64,000 bases of DNA, from NCBI GenBank assembly GCA_025943965.1, contig JAPCWD010000004.1, positions 121,548 through 185,547 on the forward strand, written 5' to 3'. Every line of letters starts with the position of its first letter. Positions within the stretch are counted from its first letter, which is position 1. Positions 43,507-51,199 of this stretch are shown here, in pieces. This stretch comes from Synergistaceae bacterium DZ-S4 (GTDB lineage: Bacteria > Synergistota > Synergistia > Synergistales > Synergistaceae). The position numbers and the translations under genes are program-made. The notes under the pieces were generated by a model that was not told where the DNA came from, made no database searches, and worked only from the letters and a program-made list of their open reading frames with translations.

Positions 43507-45176
43507 ATCTGATTCTCTCCCTCTTCGTGCAGTAATTGTATAAATTGTTCCACGAGCTGGGGATCATATTTAGATCCCGCGAGTTCCCTCAGACGGATCT
43601 CAACCTCTTCCTGAGAGGGTAGTTTTCTTCCCAGCCATGGTCTGGTCATCTCATTCCACCCGTCTACTATTGCGAATACCCTGGCCTGAAGAGGGATGGC
43701 GCTTCCGCTGAGCCCTCTGGGGAAACCTGTACCCTCCCATTTTTCATTCCAGCAATAAGGGATGTGTGTCGCGGGGCGAAGCAGTTCCACAGACTCGAGA
43801 TAATCCTTGGAGATTATCGGATATTTGTGATACTCCCTCAGTTCAGAAGGAGAAAGTTCTGTGTTTTTGCTCCTTATTGGAAAGGGTACCCCGAGCAGTC
43901 CTATCCGGCTGAAAAGGGCACCGAGATAGGCATAGAATTTGTCTTCTTCAGCCATTTTGAGCCTGTCACAGAATTTTGCAGTCATTTTTGCGGCGCGCGG
44001 CAGGGCATTCCTGAATTTTTCGTCGCCAGGAGAGAACGCTGTGGCGATGTCTTCAAGAGTTTTGTAGCAGAGCCTGTTTCCTGCCTGTGCGAAACGCTCG
44101 TATACCATAAGGCTGATGCTGTCCATCCTGCTCTTATGTTCCTGTTTGAAATCGTGATACGCCATAACGTCGCTTAAAGTTCTCTGCATGCTGTTTATCT
44201 CGTCTTTTTGGGTATCGACGGTTATTATCCCTTTCTGTCCCTTTTCGTCACGTATCGCTTCGATCTCCCTCTGAAGCCTCTTCATCCTGTCAGAGAACTG
44301 ACATTTGAAGAAAAGATCGTACAGGAAGGAAAGGATGACCGCTATCAAGGCAAAGATAAGGAAAAGATACTGGATCTTTTTCTCTGCGGCAGATGTGTCC
44401 TCTTTTTTATCGATCCCAATGACCCAGAATGAAGGAGTTCCGATGTGATCCTTCACAAGCATCCTGCCGGATATGGTCGTTGACTTCCTGTCACTTTCCT
44501 CGATCGAGACGAGGGGAAGACTGTCTGCATTCTGCTTTTCGGTGTCAGTCGTAGGTTCTACTGCAAAATTAAAATGCAGGTTCCTCGAAATATTTTCGAT
44601 AAGTTTGGGGCTAATTGCGCGGGTGACTATAAGGTTGCCTGCAGGAGGCCCTTCGATGTCGGATGTGAGGATCGGTTTTACTGTGAAAAGTATGGGTTGA
44701 TTTTCCTTCAGGACTATCCCGCTGATCCCTGCAGCGCCTGTGTTATCCAACAGATACTGGTTCTTCGGGTCGTTAAATATTGCCGAAAACTCACTCTCCG
44801 GGGAGGAAGGCTCGTCGTCCGCACTGAAGTCCTTGAATAGGCGGACCATATTGTTGTTGTCAATGAATATCATAGACGAAATGCCTACTTCAGTCAGGGC
44901 ATCCCTGTTAAGGGTCTCGGAGGCGTAATTGGAGTTGTGTCCCCTCATATAGTTCCAGGTCGCGTCAGAATGGGCCCAGTTTGCCGCGATGGCTGAAAGT
45001 GTTCTGGCTTCAGCGTTGATCGACACGACAGTCCTTGAAAGGTTCAGAGTGATCCTTTCTATGTCAGCCTGTTCGGCGGATCTTCTGAGAAAATTTGTAA
45101 ATGTAAGGTCGAGCATAAGAAGGAGGATGAGCAATGTGATCCCTAATGAGATCTGAGTCTTTCTGCGCAGTGTCAT
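43497..45176 (-). CDS. CHASE4 sensor protein with degenerate HD-GYP domain
   Basis: A 559-residue membrane protein. TM1 (about 9-29) and TM2 (about 270-290) flank a CHASE4-like sensor region ('ANWAHSDATWNYMRGHNSNY', 'LTEVGISSMIFIDNNN'). The cytoplasmic part looks like an HD-GYP phosphodiesterase ('EGTGFPRGLSGSAIPLQARVFAIVDG', pieces 'EGTGFPRGLSG' and 'AIPLQARVFAIVD'), but the metal ligands are replaced: HD by Ser423-Arg424 in 'LFSRIGLLGVP', the HP histidine by Tyr452, and HHE by Trp476-Asn477-Glu478. Asp505 remains. Catalysis is therefore unlikely; a signalling or c-di-GMP-binding role is possible. Its end overlaps yedF by ten bases. Confidence 0.8.
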   Translation of the reverse strand: MTLRRKTQISLGITLLILLLMLDLTFTNFLRRSAEQADIERITLNLSRTVVSINAEARTLSAIAANWAHSDATWNYMRGHNSNYASETLNRDALTEVGISSMIFIDNNNMVRLFKDFSADDEPSSPESEFSAIFNDPKNQYLLDNTGAAGISGIVLKENQPILFTVKPILTSDIEGPPAGNLIVTRAISPKLIENISRNLHFNFAVEPTTDTEKQNADSLPLVSIEESDRKSTTISGRMLVKDHIGTPSFWVIGIDKKEDTSAAEKKIQYLFLIFALIAVILSFLYDLFFKCQFSDRMKRLQREIEAIRDEKGQKGIITVDTQKDEINSMQRTLSDVMAYHDFKQEHKSRMDSISLMVYERFAQAGNRLCYKTLEDIATAFSPGDEKFRNALPRAAKMTAKFCDRLKMAEEDKFYAYLGALFSRIGLLGVPFPIRSKNTELSPSELREYHKYPIISKDYLESVELLRPATHIPYCWNEKWEGTGFPRGLSGSAIPLQARVFAIVDGWNEMTRPWLGRKLPSQEEVEIRLRELAGSKYDPQLVEQFIQLLHEEGENQIWK

Positions 45177-45287
45177 AAGCGACCCCCCAAGAATATCTTA
45201 AGTTTTAGATATTGTAACAGATGTCATCACTATGATAAATCAGGTTTTGAATAATAGATAGACGGGACCTGAGATAAAATGCAAATG

Positions 45288-45306
45288 TATTCTCAAGGTG
45301 AGAATA
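45288..45306. promoter_or_regulatory. Perfect palindrome, possible operator
   Basis: TATTCTCA-AGG-TGAGAATA forms perfect 8-bp arms around a 3-nt centre, 112 bases upstream of the CHASE4 gene start and 89 bases after the mnmA stop. It is AT-rich and followed by AAAAATTTTT. A regulator site for the CHASE4-yedF-desulfurase operon or a weak mnmA terminator are both possible. Confidence 0.35.
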
Positions 45307-45395
45307 AAAAATTTTTCTGTCTTTGCATGCCCGTGACTGTGAATTTTTAACGGACTAGGGTATATGCGGATAGAATGAGATTTTTTTCCTGATGA

Positions 45396-46496
45396 TCATG
45401 ACGAGGCCATTATCACGCCTCCCGCAGCCACATAGTTCTCTTCTGTGTAGACCGCGAGCCTCTGCCCGGGTGCAGGGGCAAATACAGGTTCTGAAAACAG
45501 TACTGTCAGGGACTCAGAGTCAAAAGACAGGACGCGGCATGGCGCAGTATCCCCCTGAGATCTGATCTTGCCATATAAGATCTGATCGTTATTCAGAAAA
45601 TCAGGGGCAAGGATATTGACCGCTCCTGCAGTGACCACATGGCGAAAAGCATCTTCCCGCGGTGCCGCGATTATGGTATTTGTTTCCGGCAATATGGATA
45701 TTACGTATAAGGGATTTCTTGATGCTATACCCAGTCTCTTTCTCTGTCCGAGAGTGTATCCTTCTATGCCCCGGTGCTCTCCGATCACTTTACCTGAGGT
45801 GTCTGTGATCGGTCCCGGCTGAGGTCGGCGGGAAAGCATCGCCCTGTACCCTTCCTCGTCAGCGAAGCATATCTCCATGCTCTCGGGGCGTTCCGATACG
45901 GCAAGGCCGGATGACCTTACAAGCTCTCTTGTCTCTTCTTTTGACGTAAAATCTCCGAGGGGAAAGAGTATCCGTGACAATTGTGCGCCTGAGATCCCGC
46001 TTAAAAAATACGACTGGTCCTTGGTCCTGTTTGCAGCGGCCGCAAGGTAGCGCCTGCCGTTTTTTACGATCATTCTTGCATAGTGCCCGGTTGCAAGAGA
46101 AAAATCATTTCCCAACATCTCTTCGGCAATGTTCAGGAGAAGACCGAACTTTATCTTCTCATTGCAGTCCGCACAGGGGTTGGGTGTAAGTCCGCAAAGG
46201 TATGAACTGCAGAAAGGGTTTATAACATTCTCTTTGAAATCGCCGCTTATGTTTACAGAAAAGTGGGGGATGGATAATTCTTTACATACAGACGCAGCAG
46301 ACTCAGTTGCAGCATTAGCTCCGTTCTCAGTTATCTCCATTGTCAGGCCTGCCAGTGAATATCCTTGCCTCAGAAGCAGAAGCGCGGCAGCGCTCGAATC
46401 TACGCCTCCGCTCATAAGCACGACGGCTTTTTTACAGGGAGAGTTTTTCCAGCCGGAGATATCAGTCAGGGATGTTCTTTTTACAGCGTACTTCAT
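45396..46496 (-). CDS. mnmA: tRNA-specific 2-thiouridylase MnmA
   Basis: A 366-residue ATP pyrophosphatase that thiolates U34 of Lys, Glu and Gln tRNAs. The PP-loop is 'SGGVDSS' (29-35), the catalytic Cys111 lies in 'NPCADCNEKIKFG' and the persulfide partner Cys210 in 'SMEICFADEEGY'. 'DQSYFLSGIS' and 'GYTLGQRKRLGIASRNPLYV' (piece 'YTLGQRKRLGI') are family blocks, and the C-terminal beta-barrel is complete. A cysteine desulfurase-like gene lies 2.5 kb away on the same strand. The gene is divergent from the ThiF-like gene at 46621. Confidence 0.92.
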   Translation of the reverse strand: MKYAVKRTSLTDISGWKNSPCKKAVVLMSGGVDSSAAALLLLRQGYSLAGLTMEITENGANAATESAASVCKELSIPHFSVNISGDFKENVINPFCSSYLCGLTPNPCADCNEKIKFGLLLNIAEEMLGNDFSLATGHYARMIVKNGRRYLAAAANRTKDQSYFLSGISGAQLSRILFPLGDFTSKEETRELVRSSGLAVSERPESMEICFADEEGYRAMLSRRPQPGPITDTSGKVIGEHRGIEGYTLGQRKRLGIASRNPLYVISILPETNTIIAAPREDAFRHVVTAGAVNILAPDFLNNDQILYGKIRSQGDTAPCRVLSFDSESLTVLFSEPVFAPAPGQRLAVYTEENYVAAGGVIMASS

Positions 46497-46620
46497 TCCG
46501 TTATTTTACATCAAAAGCGGGAAGACAGATAGCGGTATGTCAATATTACAAGTTGCCGTGACCTTTCATTTCCCGATATACTATTGTCCAGCATATCAGT
46601 ATACCTGGGAGGTGCCATTA

Positions 46621-47457
46621 TTGCCGAGAGACCATGTCGAGAGCCTGCTTATCAATGTAAAGGAGAACGGAGGGATAAAAACAGTCCCTTTTCTGGCCTG
46701 CCGTAAGATCGCATCTGACTTTGGAATGAAGCCCCGCGATGTTGAGACCGCAGCTTTAAAAAACGGCATTTGTCCTGAAAGATACAGAAGAAACATCGGT
46801 ACGATAGGCATTAACGGGCAGATGAAGCTCCTTGGCTCACGGGCTGCGGTGATAGGCTGCGGCGGTCTGGGGGGGTGGATAATCGAACTGCTTGCCAGAG
46901 CCGGGGTCGGAGAGATAGTTATGGTGGATCCGGATGTATTTGACGAAAACAACCTTAACCGCCAGCTCTTCTCAACAGAGGACAACATCGGGAAGCCGAA
47001 AGCCATTGCCGCGGCAAGCAGAGTTGCCGCTGTAAACGGCGCGGTAGAGACATTTGCCGTAGTTGAATTCCTGGATGAAAAAAATGGGCGGAGCATACTT
47101 GAGGGTTCAGCAATAGCAATAGATGCTCTTGACAACAACAAGGGGCGAAGGAATGCGTACGCCGCATGCTGCGGTCTGGGGATACCCTTTGTCCACGGAG
47201 CGATCGGAGGCATGTTCGGGCAGGTAGGAGTTTTTTACCCCGGCGACAGGCCATTGTGGGAAAACGATGATGTCCCTGACAAGGGTATAGAGACCGAAAC
47301 GGGCAATCCTCCCTTTACCCCTGCCTTTGTAGCTTCCCTTGAGGTCTCTGAGACCGTAAAGGTCCTGACAGCATCAGAAAATGGATTGAAAGGGGAGCTG
47401 ATCTGGTTTGACCTGGCGGGGCTGGAATCCCAGAGGATAAAAATATGCCCGGCCTGA
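46621..47457 (+). CDS. ThiF/MoeB/HesA-family adenylyltransferase (E1-like)
   Basis: A 278-residue E1-like enzyme that would adenylate the C-terminal glycine of a ThiS/MoaD-type sulfur carrier. The nucleotide-binding glycine loop is 'GCGGLGG' (79-85), followed by 'MVDPDVFDENNLNRQLF' (about 101-117) and 'AIDALDNNKGRRNAYAACCGLGIPFVHG' with the ATP-proximal Asp. About 70 N-terminal residues precede the fold. No zinc CxxC pairs or rhodanese domain are seen. The start is TTG at 46621 with GGGAGG eight bases upstream; the frame is open further back but overlaps mnmA. No carrier protein gene is nearby. Confidence 0.83.
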   Translation: MPRDHVESLLINVKENGGIKTVPFLACRKIASDFGMKPRDVETAALKNGICPERYRRNIGTIGINGQMKLLGSRAAVIGCGGLGGWIIELLARAGVGEIVMVDPDVFDENNLNRQLFSTEDNIGKPKAIAAASRVAAVNGAVETFAVVEFLDEKNGRSILEGSAIAIDALDNNKGRRNAYAACCGLGIPFVHGAIGGMFGQVGVFYPGDRPLWENDDVPDKGIETETGNPPFTPAFVASLEVSETVKVLTASENGLKGELIWFDLAGLESQRIKICPA

Positions 47458-47523
47458 GTCAGCGGAAACGCAGCGGCGGAAACTCCGCCGGTTACATGAT
47501 CATTTGAGAGGAAGAGATAACGA

Positions 47524-48510
47524 ATGACAGTCGACGCTCATTTTGATGTGCTGCTTGATGTACTTGCTTACAGAAAAAAGGGAGAAAAGAAGGTACTTGA
47601 AAGAAGACATCTCCAAAATTTAAAAGAGGCCGGCATCAGTACGCTTATATGCTCTTTGTACATATGTGAAAATTATTTGCCGGAGGGGGCCCTCCGCAAC
47701 GCACTTGATCAGATATCCGCACTGAAGGAGGAACTGGAGGAGTCGGGAGAGCATTTTGCACTCTGCAGGGATTCCACAGAAGCAAGTAAAGCTTCAAAGA
47801 TGGGGAGGATCGGCATATTTCTCTCCCTCGAAGGGGCTGAACCGCTTGGAAATGACATACTGCTGCTGCGGACATTTTTTGACCTTGGGGTGAGATTTAT
47901 CGGGCTTACATGGTCGCGTAGGAATTATGCGGGAGACGGAAGCAGTTTTGACCCTTCCGATGCTCCGAAGTGCCGGGGCGGCCTGACCAAATTCGGAAGG
48001 GAGCTTGTCATGACGGCTCAAAAAATGGGCATGGTCGTCGATGTCAGCCATCTTAACGACCCCGGCTTTTATGAGGTAGCGGATATGATGAAACTGCCTT
48101 TCATAGCATCGCATTCGAACTGCCGGGCACTTTGCGGCTCGGCGAGGAACCTGAAGGACGACCAGATAAAAATGATAGCCGATTCCGGCGGGGTAATAGG
48201 GCTGAACGCATATTCACCTTTTGTGTCGGACAGCGAAAGCGACCGTAATGCCGGAAAATTTTTTAAGCATCTTGAACACATAAGGGAAGTGGCCTCGATC
48301 AACAACGTAGGCATGGGCCTGGATCTCTGTGACTGCATTAAATCGCTTGTCATCGGGGATCAGGATCACCTTCAAAAAGATCTGTTCGCAGACCATGCTG
48401 ACGCAGGCAGGAGATTTTTAGGACCCCTCAGGGAAAAGTTGGACCCTGAAGAGTATAAGGCCTTTACATGCGGCAATTTTATGAGAGTTATTGAAAGGGT
48501 GTTGGGATAA
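47524..48510 (+). CDS. Membrane dipeptidase (peptidase family M19)
   Basis: A 328-residue zinc dipeptidase of the renal dipeptidase family. Metal ligands appear in 'DAHFDVLLD' (His and Asp), 'LSLEGAEPLG' (bridging Glu), 'VDVSHLNDPGF' and 'IASHSNCRAL' (His residues), and 'GVIGLNAYSPF' is a family strand. There is no signal peptide, so it is probably cytoplasmic and acts on imported dipeptides, including D-containing ones. It follows the ThiF-like gene by 66 bases and abuts the HicB-like gene. A hairpin of only seven bases at 47474-47490 lies in the upstream gap. Confidence 0.88.
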   Translation: MTVDAHFDVLLDVLAYRKKGEKKVLERRHLQNLKEAGISTLICSLYICENYLPEGALRNALDQISALKEELEESGEHFALCRDSTEASKASKMGRIGIFLSLEGAEPLGNDILLLRTFFDLGVRFIGLTWSRRNYAGDGSSFDPSDAPKCRGGLTKFGRELVMTAQKMGMVVDVSHLNDPGFYEVADMMKLPFIASHSNCRALCGSARNLKDDQIKMIADSGGVIGLNAYSPFVSDSESDRNAGKFFKHLEHIREVASINNVGMGLDLCDCIKSLVIGDQDHLQKDLFADHADAGRRFLGPLREKLDPEEYKAFTCGNFMRVIERVLG

Positions 48511-48774
48511 ATGGAAAAAGAATACGCATATCCTGCATTACTGGCTTTCGGTTATGACGGGGGAAGGCTTTGGGCTGCCAACTTTGTCGGTCTCTCCGGC
48601 TGCTGGGTGGAGGGCGAGGACAGGGAAGATGTAATAAAGAGGGCTCCCGAAGTATTGAAGGAGTATCTCAAATGCTGCATTGAGGCCGAATGGCCGATCC
48701 CTGAACCTCCCAAAGCCGGGGATCTGGAAGCCGCTGACGTCGGTGAAGTGATCACAGTCAGGTGCAGGATATAA
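48511..48774 (+). CDS. HicB-like (UPF0150) protein, no HicA partner
   Basis: An 87-residue protein with the HicB/UPF0150 fold pattern: 'YPALLAFGYDGGRLWAANFVGLSGCWVEGEDREDVIKRAPEVL' (pieces 'FVGLSGCWVEGEDREDVIKR', 'APEVLKEYL'). It starts immediately after the dipeptidase stop. HicB antitoxins normally carry a C-terminal DNA-binding domain and sit next to HicA; here neither is present, so a free-standing regulator or RNase-H-like-fold remnant is more likely than a toxin-antitoxin pair. Confidence 0.75.
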   Translation: MEKEYAYPALLAFGYDGGRLWAANFVGLSGCWVEGEDREDVIKRAPEVLKEYLKCCIEAEWPIPEPPKAGDLEAADVGEVITVRCRI

Positions 48775-48806
48775 AAAAGAGGGGCGCATGAAGGCGCTCC
48801 CTCTTT
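48775..48806. terminator. Hairpin between HicB-like and RpiR genes
   Basis: AAAGAGGG-GCGC pairs with GCGC-T-CCCTCTTT with a single bulge, between two convergent genes. The stem end itself supplies the short T-run in either direction. Confidence 0.6.
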
Positions 48807-48839
48807 CAGCCTGATAAGCTTCCTGATTTACCTTTGCTG

Positions 48840-49706
48840 TCAGTATCTGAGGCCGAATATAGGGTGGAAGATCCTCTCATCATGGAGGAATTCGGCCTGC
48901 TCTTCGAGATGTCTTTTTGCATCTGCCTCAAGCGTTATCGCCAGAGCGGAAGCCAGAACATGAGTCAAAAAGAGTGGACCTATAATGCTGCTGCCGAAAG
49001 TGGGGCTGTTTGCGGATACAAAAAATGAGAGCTCTGCATTTCTGCAGACGGGAGCTGCGGCACTGTCCGTTATGGTTACGACCTTTGCGCCGTTCTTATG
49101 AGCCATTTCGACAGCTTCCGTGACTTCGACCGCATAGCTTGGCAGTTCGCATACGACCACCAGATCACCCTCGCCGATGCACCTGGCCTGTTCCCACATT
49201 GAAAGGCTGCCTCTGTGTACAAAGACGGCCTTTCTTCCCATGACTGAAAGGCGCATCTGGAGGAGTTCAACTACGAGGGAAGATATCCCCCACCCTACAC
49301 AATAGACCGTGTCAGCAGAGCTTACAAGATCGCAGAATTTTTCCGTGTCCTCGGGTGAGAGCTGGGCCATTGTGTCATCAAGGTTGGCATGTTCTGCCCT
49401 GTAAAGGCTCTCCGGGAAGCTTCCGCCGCTGCTGACCGCCCTTGCAAGCAGGGCCGCAGGGTTTATCTGTTCCAGTATAGCCTTCTGAAGGCAGGTCTTA
49501 AGTTCTGCATAACCCGAAAAGCCAAGCATCTGAGCTACCCGTACCAGTTGTGCTTTGGAAACTTTAAGTTCTTCTGCTATGTCCCCTATAGAGCGGAAAG
49601 AGGCCTCACGCATATTGGCAAGAAGGTATTCTGCCACCCGTCTTGCTTTGTTGGGCATCGTGTGTGCCCTTTCCATGAGAAGGTTCTGAAGCTGTGTGCT
49701 GTCCAT
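48840..49706 (-). CDS. RpiR-family transcriptional regulator (HTH plus SIS domain)
   Basis: A 288-residue regulator. Residues 1-75 form the RpiR winged helix-turn-helix ('MPNKARRVAEYLLANMREASF', 'IGDIAEELKVSKAQLVRVAQMLGFSGYAEL' in pieces 'SIGDIAEELKVSKAQLVR', 'LGFSGYAEL'), and the rest is a SIS sugar-phosphate-binding domain ('VYCVGWGISSLVVELLQMRL', 'GDLVVVCELPSYAVEVTEAVE'). ATG at 49706 is chosen because GGGAG precedes it; the open frame starts earlier at a TTG that overlaps the promoter. A good promoter and three GTCAAC boxes lie upstream. It follows the OYE gene on the same strand, which may be its target. Confidence 0.85.
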   Translation of the reverse strand: MDSTQLQNLLMERAHTMPNKARRVAEYLLANMREASFRSIGDIAEELKVSKAQLVRVAQMLGFSGYAELKTCLQKAILEQINPAALLARAVSSGGSFPESLYRAEHANLDDTMAQLSPEDTEKFCDLVSSADTVYCVGWGISSLVVELLQMRLSVMGRKAVFVHRGSLSMWEQARCIGEGDLVVVCELPSYAVEVTEAVEMAHKNGAKVVTITDSAAAPVCRNAELSFFVSANSPTFGSSIIGPLFLTHVLASALAITLEADAKRHLEEQAEFLHDERIFHPIFGLRY

Positions 49707-49731
49707 CTGGATACACTCCCTAATTATATTG

Positions 49732-49806
49732 GTCAACAATAAAATATATTTCTGAACTTTGATACAATCCTAGTCTCGCAAAGAAAGCTTGTCAACATCA
49801 GTCAAC
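49732..49806. repeat. Three GTCAAC boxes around the RpiR promoter
   Basis: GTCAAC occurs at 49732-49737, 49791-49796 and 49801-49806. The last two are exactly ten bases apart (one helical turn) and overlap or flank the -35 box of the minus-strand promoter; the first lies in the transcribed leader. An inverted pair CTGAACTTT (49752-49760) and AAAGTTCAG (49818-49826) lies in the same stretch. An operator for the RpiR protein is a reasonable guess. Confidence 0.4.
49767..49795 (-). promoter_or_regulatory. Sigma-70-type promoter of the RpiR gene
   Basis: On the minus strand TTGACA (49795-49790) and TAGGAT (49772-49767) are separated by 17 bases. This places the transcription start about 55 bases ahead of the chosen ATG. 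One GTCAAC box overlaps the -35. Confidence 0.6.
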
Positions 49807-49929
49807 TTTTGTTTTGAAAAGTTCAGCGAAAATACTTAAAAATTATTTTTTTCCATCGATCTGACGACCAGACGCTTGCGCCGAGACATATTTCCAGGCC
49901 CGGATGCGTCAGGCAGGATCTGCTCTATA

Positions 49930-51084
49930 TCATAGCGGATCCCAGTTGCCCTCGTTCCTGTCCCTGAGGATCGGGCAGTCAACAAGTCCAAATTTAGCTG
50001 TCTTGAAACAGGCGTTGCAGGAAATGCAGGCTGTCGGCCTGCTGTCTTCCTCGATCCATCTGTTGATCAGGTCAGGCTCCGCTATAAAAGGCCTGCTCAG
50101 GGCAAGAAGATCGCAGGTACCGTCCTCTATGAGTCCGGCCATGACCGGAAGACTTCTGAGTCCGCCTGTCAGGATGACAAGCTGCTTTTCGGAGGCATGT
50201 TTTTTGATCTCTTTCGAGTATTCTCTGAACGGAGCTTCGGACTCTCCTGCGGAGACTCCGAGGATGCTGGGCGAGTTAAGTGCACCGGCATAGCTTGTGC
50301 CGGAGGAAACATCGATCCCGTCAGCTCCACTTTTCAAAAGAGCTACGGAAAGGGCCTTTCCTTCTTCGGGGCCATATCCTTTCTCTGTTCCTTCAGCCAT
50401 GCTGATCTTGAACCAGATGCTGAAGTCATCGCCGACAGCAGCCCTCACCTCATCAAGGATCTCGTGAAAGATCCTTGATCTGTTTTCGAAGGGACCGCCG
50501 TATCTGTCATCCCGTTTGTTTATGGAAGGAGAGAGAAACTGGGTAAGAAGAAAGCCATGACCGCCGTGTATCTCAACACCGTCAGCCCCGCCCCTTTTTG
50601 CTCTCAGTGCAGCTGCTCCGAAATCCGCGATCACCTTTTTTATGTCATGTGAGGACAAGGGGCAGGTCCCGAAATCGCGCATAGGATGGATGCCTCCTGA
50701 CGGTGAAAAAGATACCGTTCCTTCTGCAAGAGAAGCGTCGCGCTGTCCGCCGCTGTGGCATAACTGAACAATAAGTCTGGAGTCAAACTTGTGAACTTCT
50801 TCAGAGAGCATGGCGACGTCATTTATCCTTTCGTCAGAATGGAGTCCCCACTCTCTGTTAAAAGACTTCCCCTCATTGCTTATGTAGGCCAGACCGGTGA
50901 TCAGTGTGCCTGCGCCGCCTGCGGCGATCTCGGAATGACGTTTTATCTCCGCCGGGGAAAGCTCTCCAGTCTTGTCATCCGCACCGCCAAGCCAGGTAGC
51001 GGAACGGATGAACCGGTTCTTTGCCTTGAACGGGGGTCTTTCAAATTTATAGAACAAGGAATGAATCGCTTCTGCTTTATCCAT
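49930..51084 (-). CDS. NADH:flavin oxidoreductase, old yellow enzyme family
   Basis: A 384-residue FMN-binding TIM-barrel oxidoreductase. Visible motifs: 'KNRFIRSATWLGGADDKTG', 'LIVQLCHSGGQ', 'GADGVEIHGGHGFLLTQFLSPSINKRDDRYGG' (pieces 'VEIHGGHGFLLTQFLSP', 'NKRDDRYGG' with the substrate and FMN contacts), 'VILTGGLRS' and the C-terminal 'CISCNACF'. The NHR-type barrel and absence of the iron-sulfur and second flavin domains suggest a YqjM-like single-domain enzyme, although 'CISCNAC' resembles the start of the Fe-S region of dienoyl-CoA reductases. ATG at 51084 follows AGGA; an upstream ATG at 51102 lacks a site. It precedes the RpiR gene. Confidence 0.85.
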   Translation of the reverse strand: MDKAEAIHSLFYKFERPPFKAKNRFIRSATWLGGADDKTGELSPAEIKRHSEIAAGGAGTLITGLAYISNEGKSFNREWGLHSDERINDVAMLSEEVHKFDSRLIVQLCHSGGQRDASLAEGTVSFSPSGGIHPMRDFGTCPLSSHDIKKVIADFGAAALRAKRGGADGVEIHGGHGFLLTQFLSPSINKRDDRYGGPFENRSRIFHEILDEVRAAVGDDFSIWFKISMAEGTEKGYGPEEGKALSVALLKSGADGIDVSSGTSYAGALNSPSILGVSAGESEAPFREYSKEIKKHASEKQLVILTGGLRSLPVMAGLIEDGTCDLLALSRPFIAEPDLINRWIEEDSRPTACISCNACFKTAKFGLVDCPILRDRNEGNWDPL

Positions 51085-51199
51085 TTGCAACTGTCCTTTC
51101 ATAAAAACTGATCAATAATCTATTACATATGCAGCGCTCCAGACAGCGCAATTTCTGCAATCAATAATCATTTCTGTTTTAGTTCCTGAAGGCAGGTTA

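Noticed and set aside
48511..48774. HicAB toxin-antitoxin system
   Set aside because: No HicA-like open frame of about 60 residues with the conserved His is adjacent on either strand.
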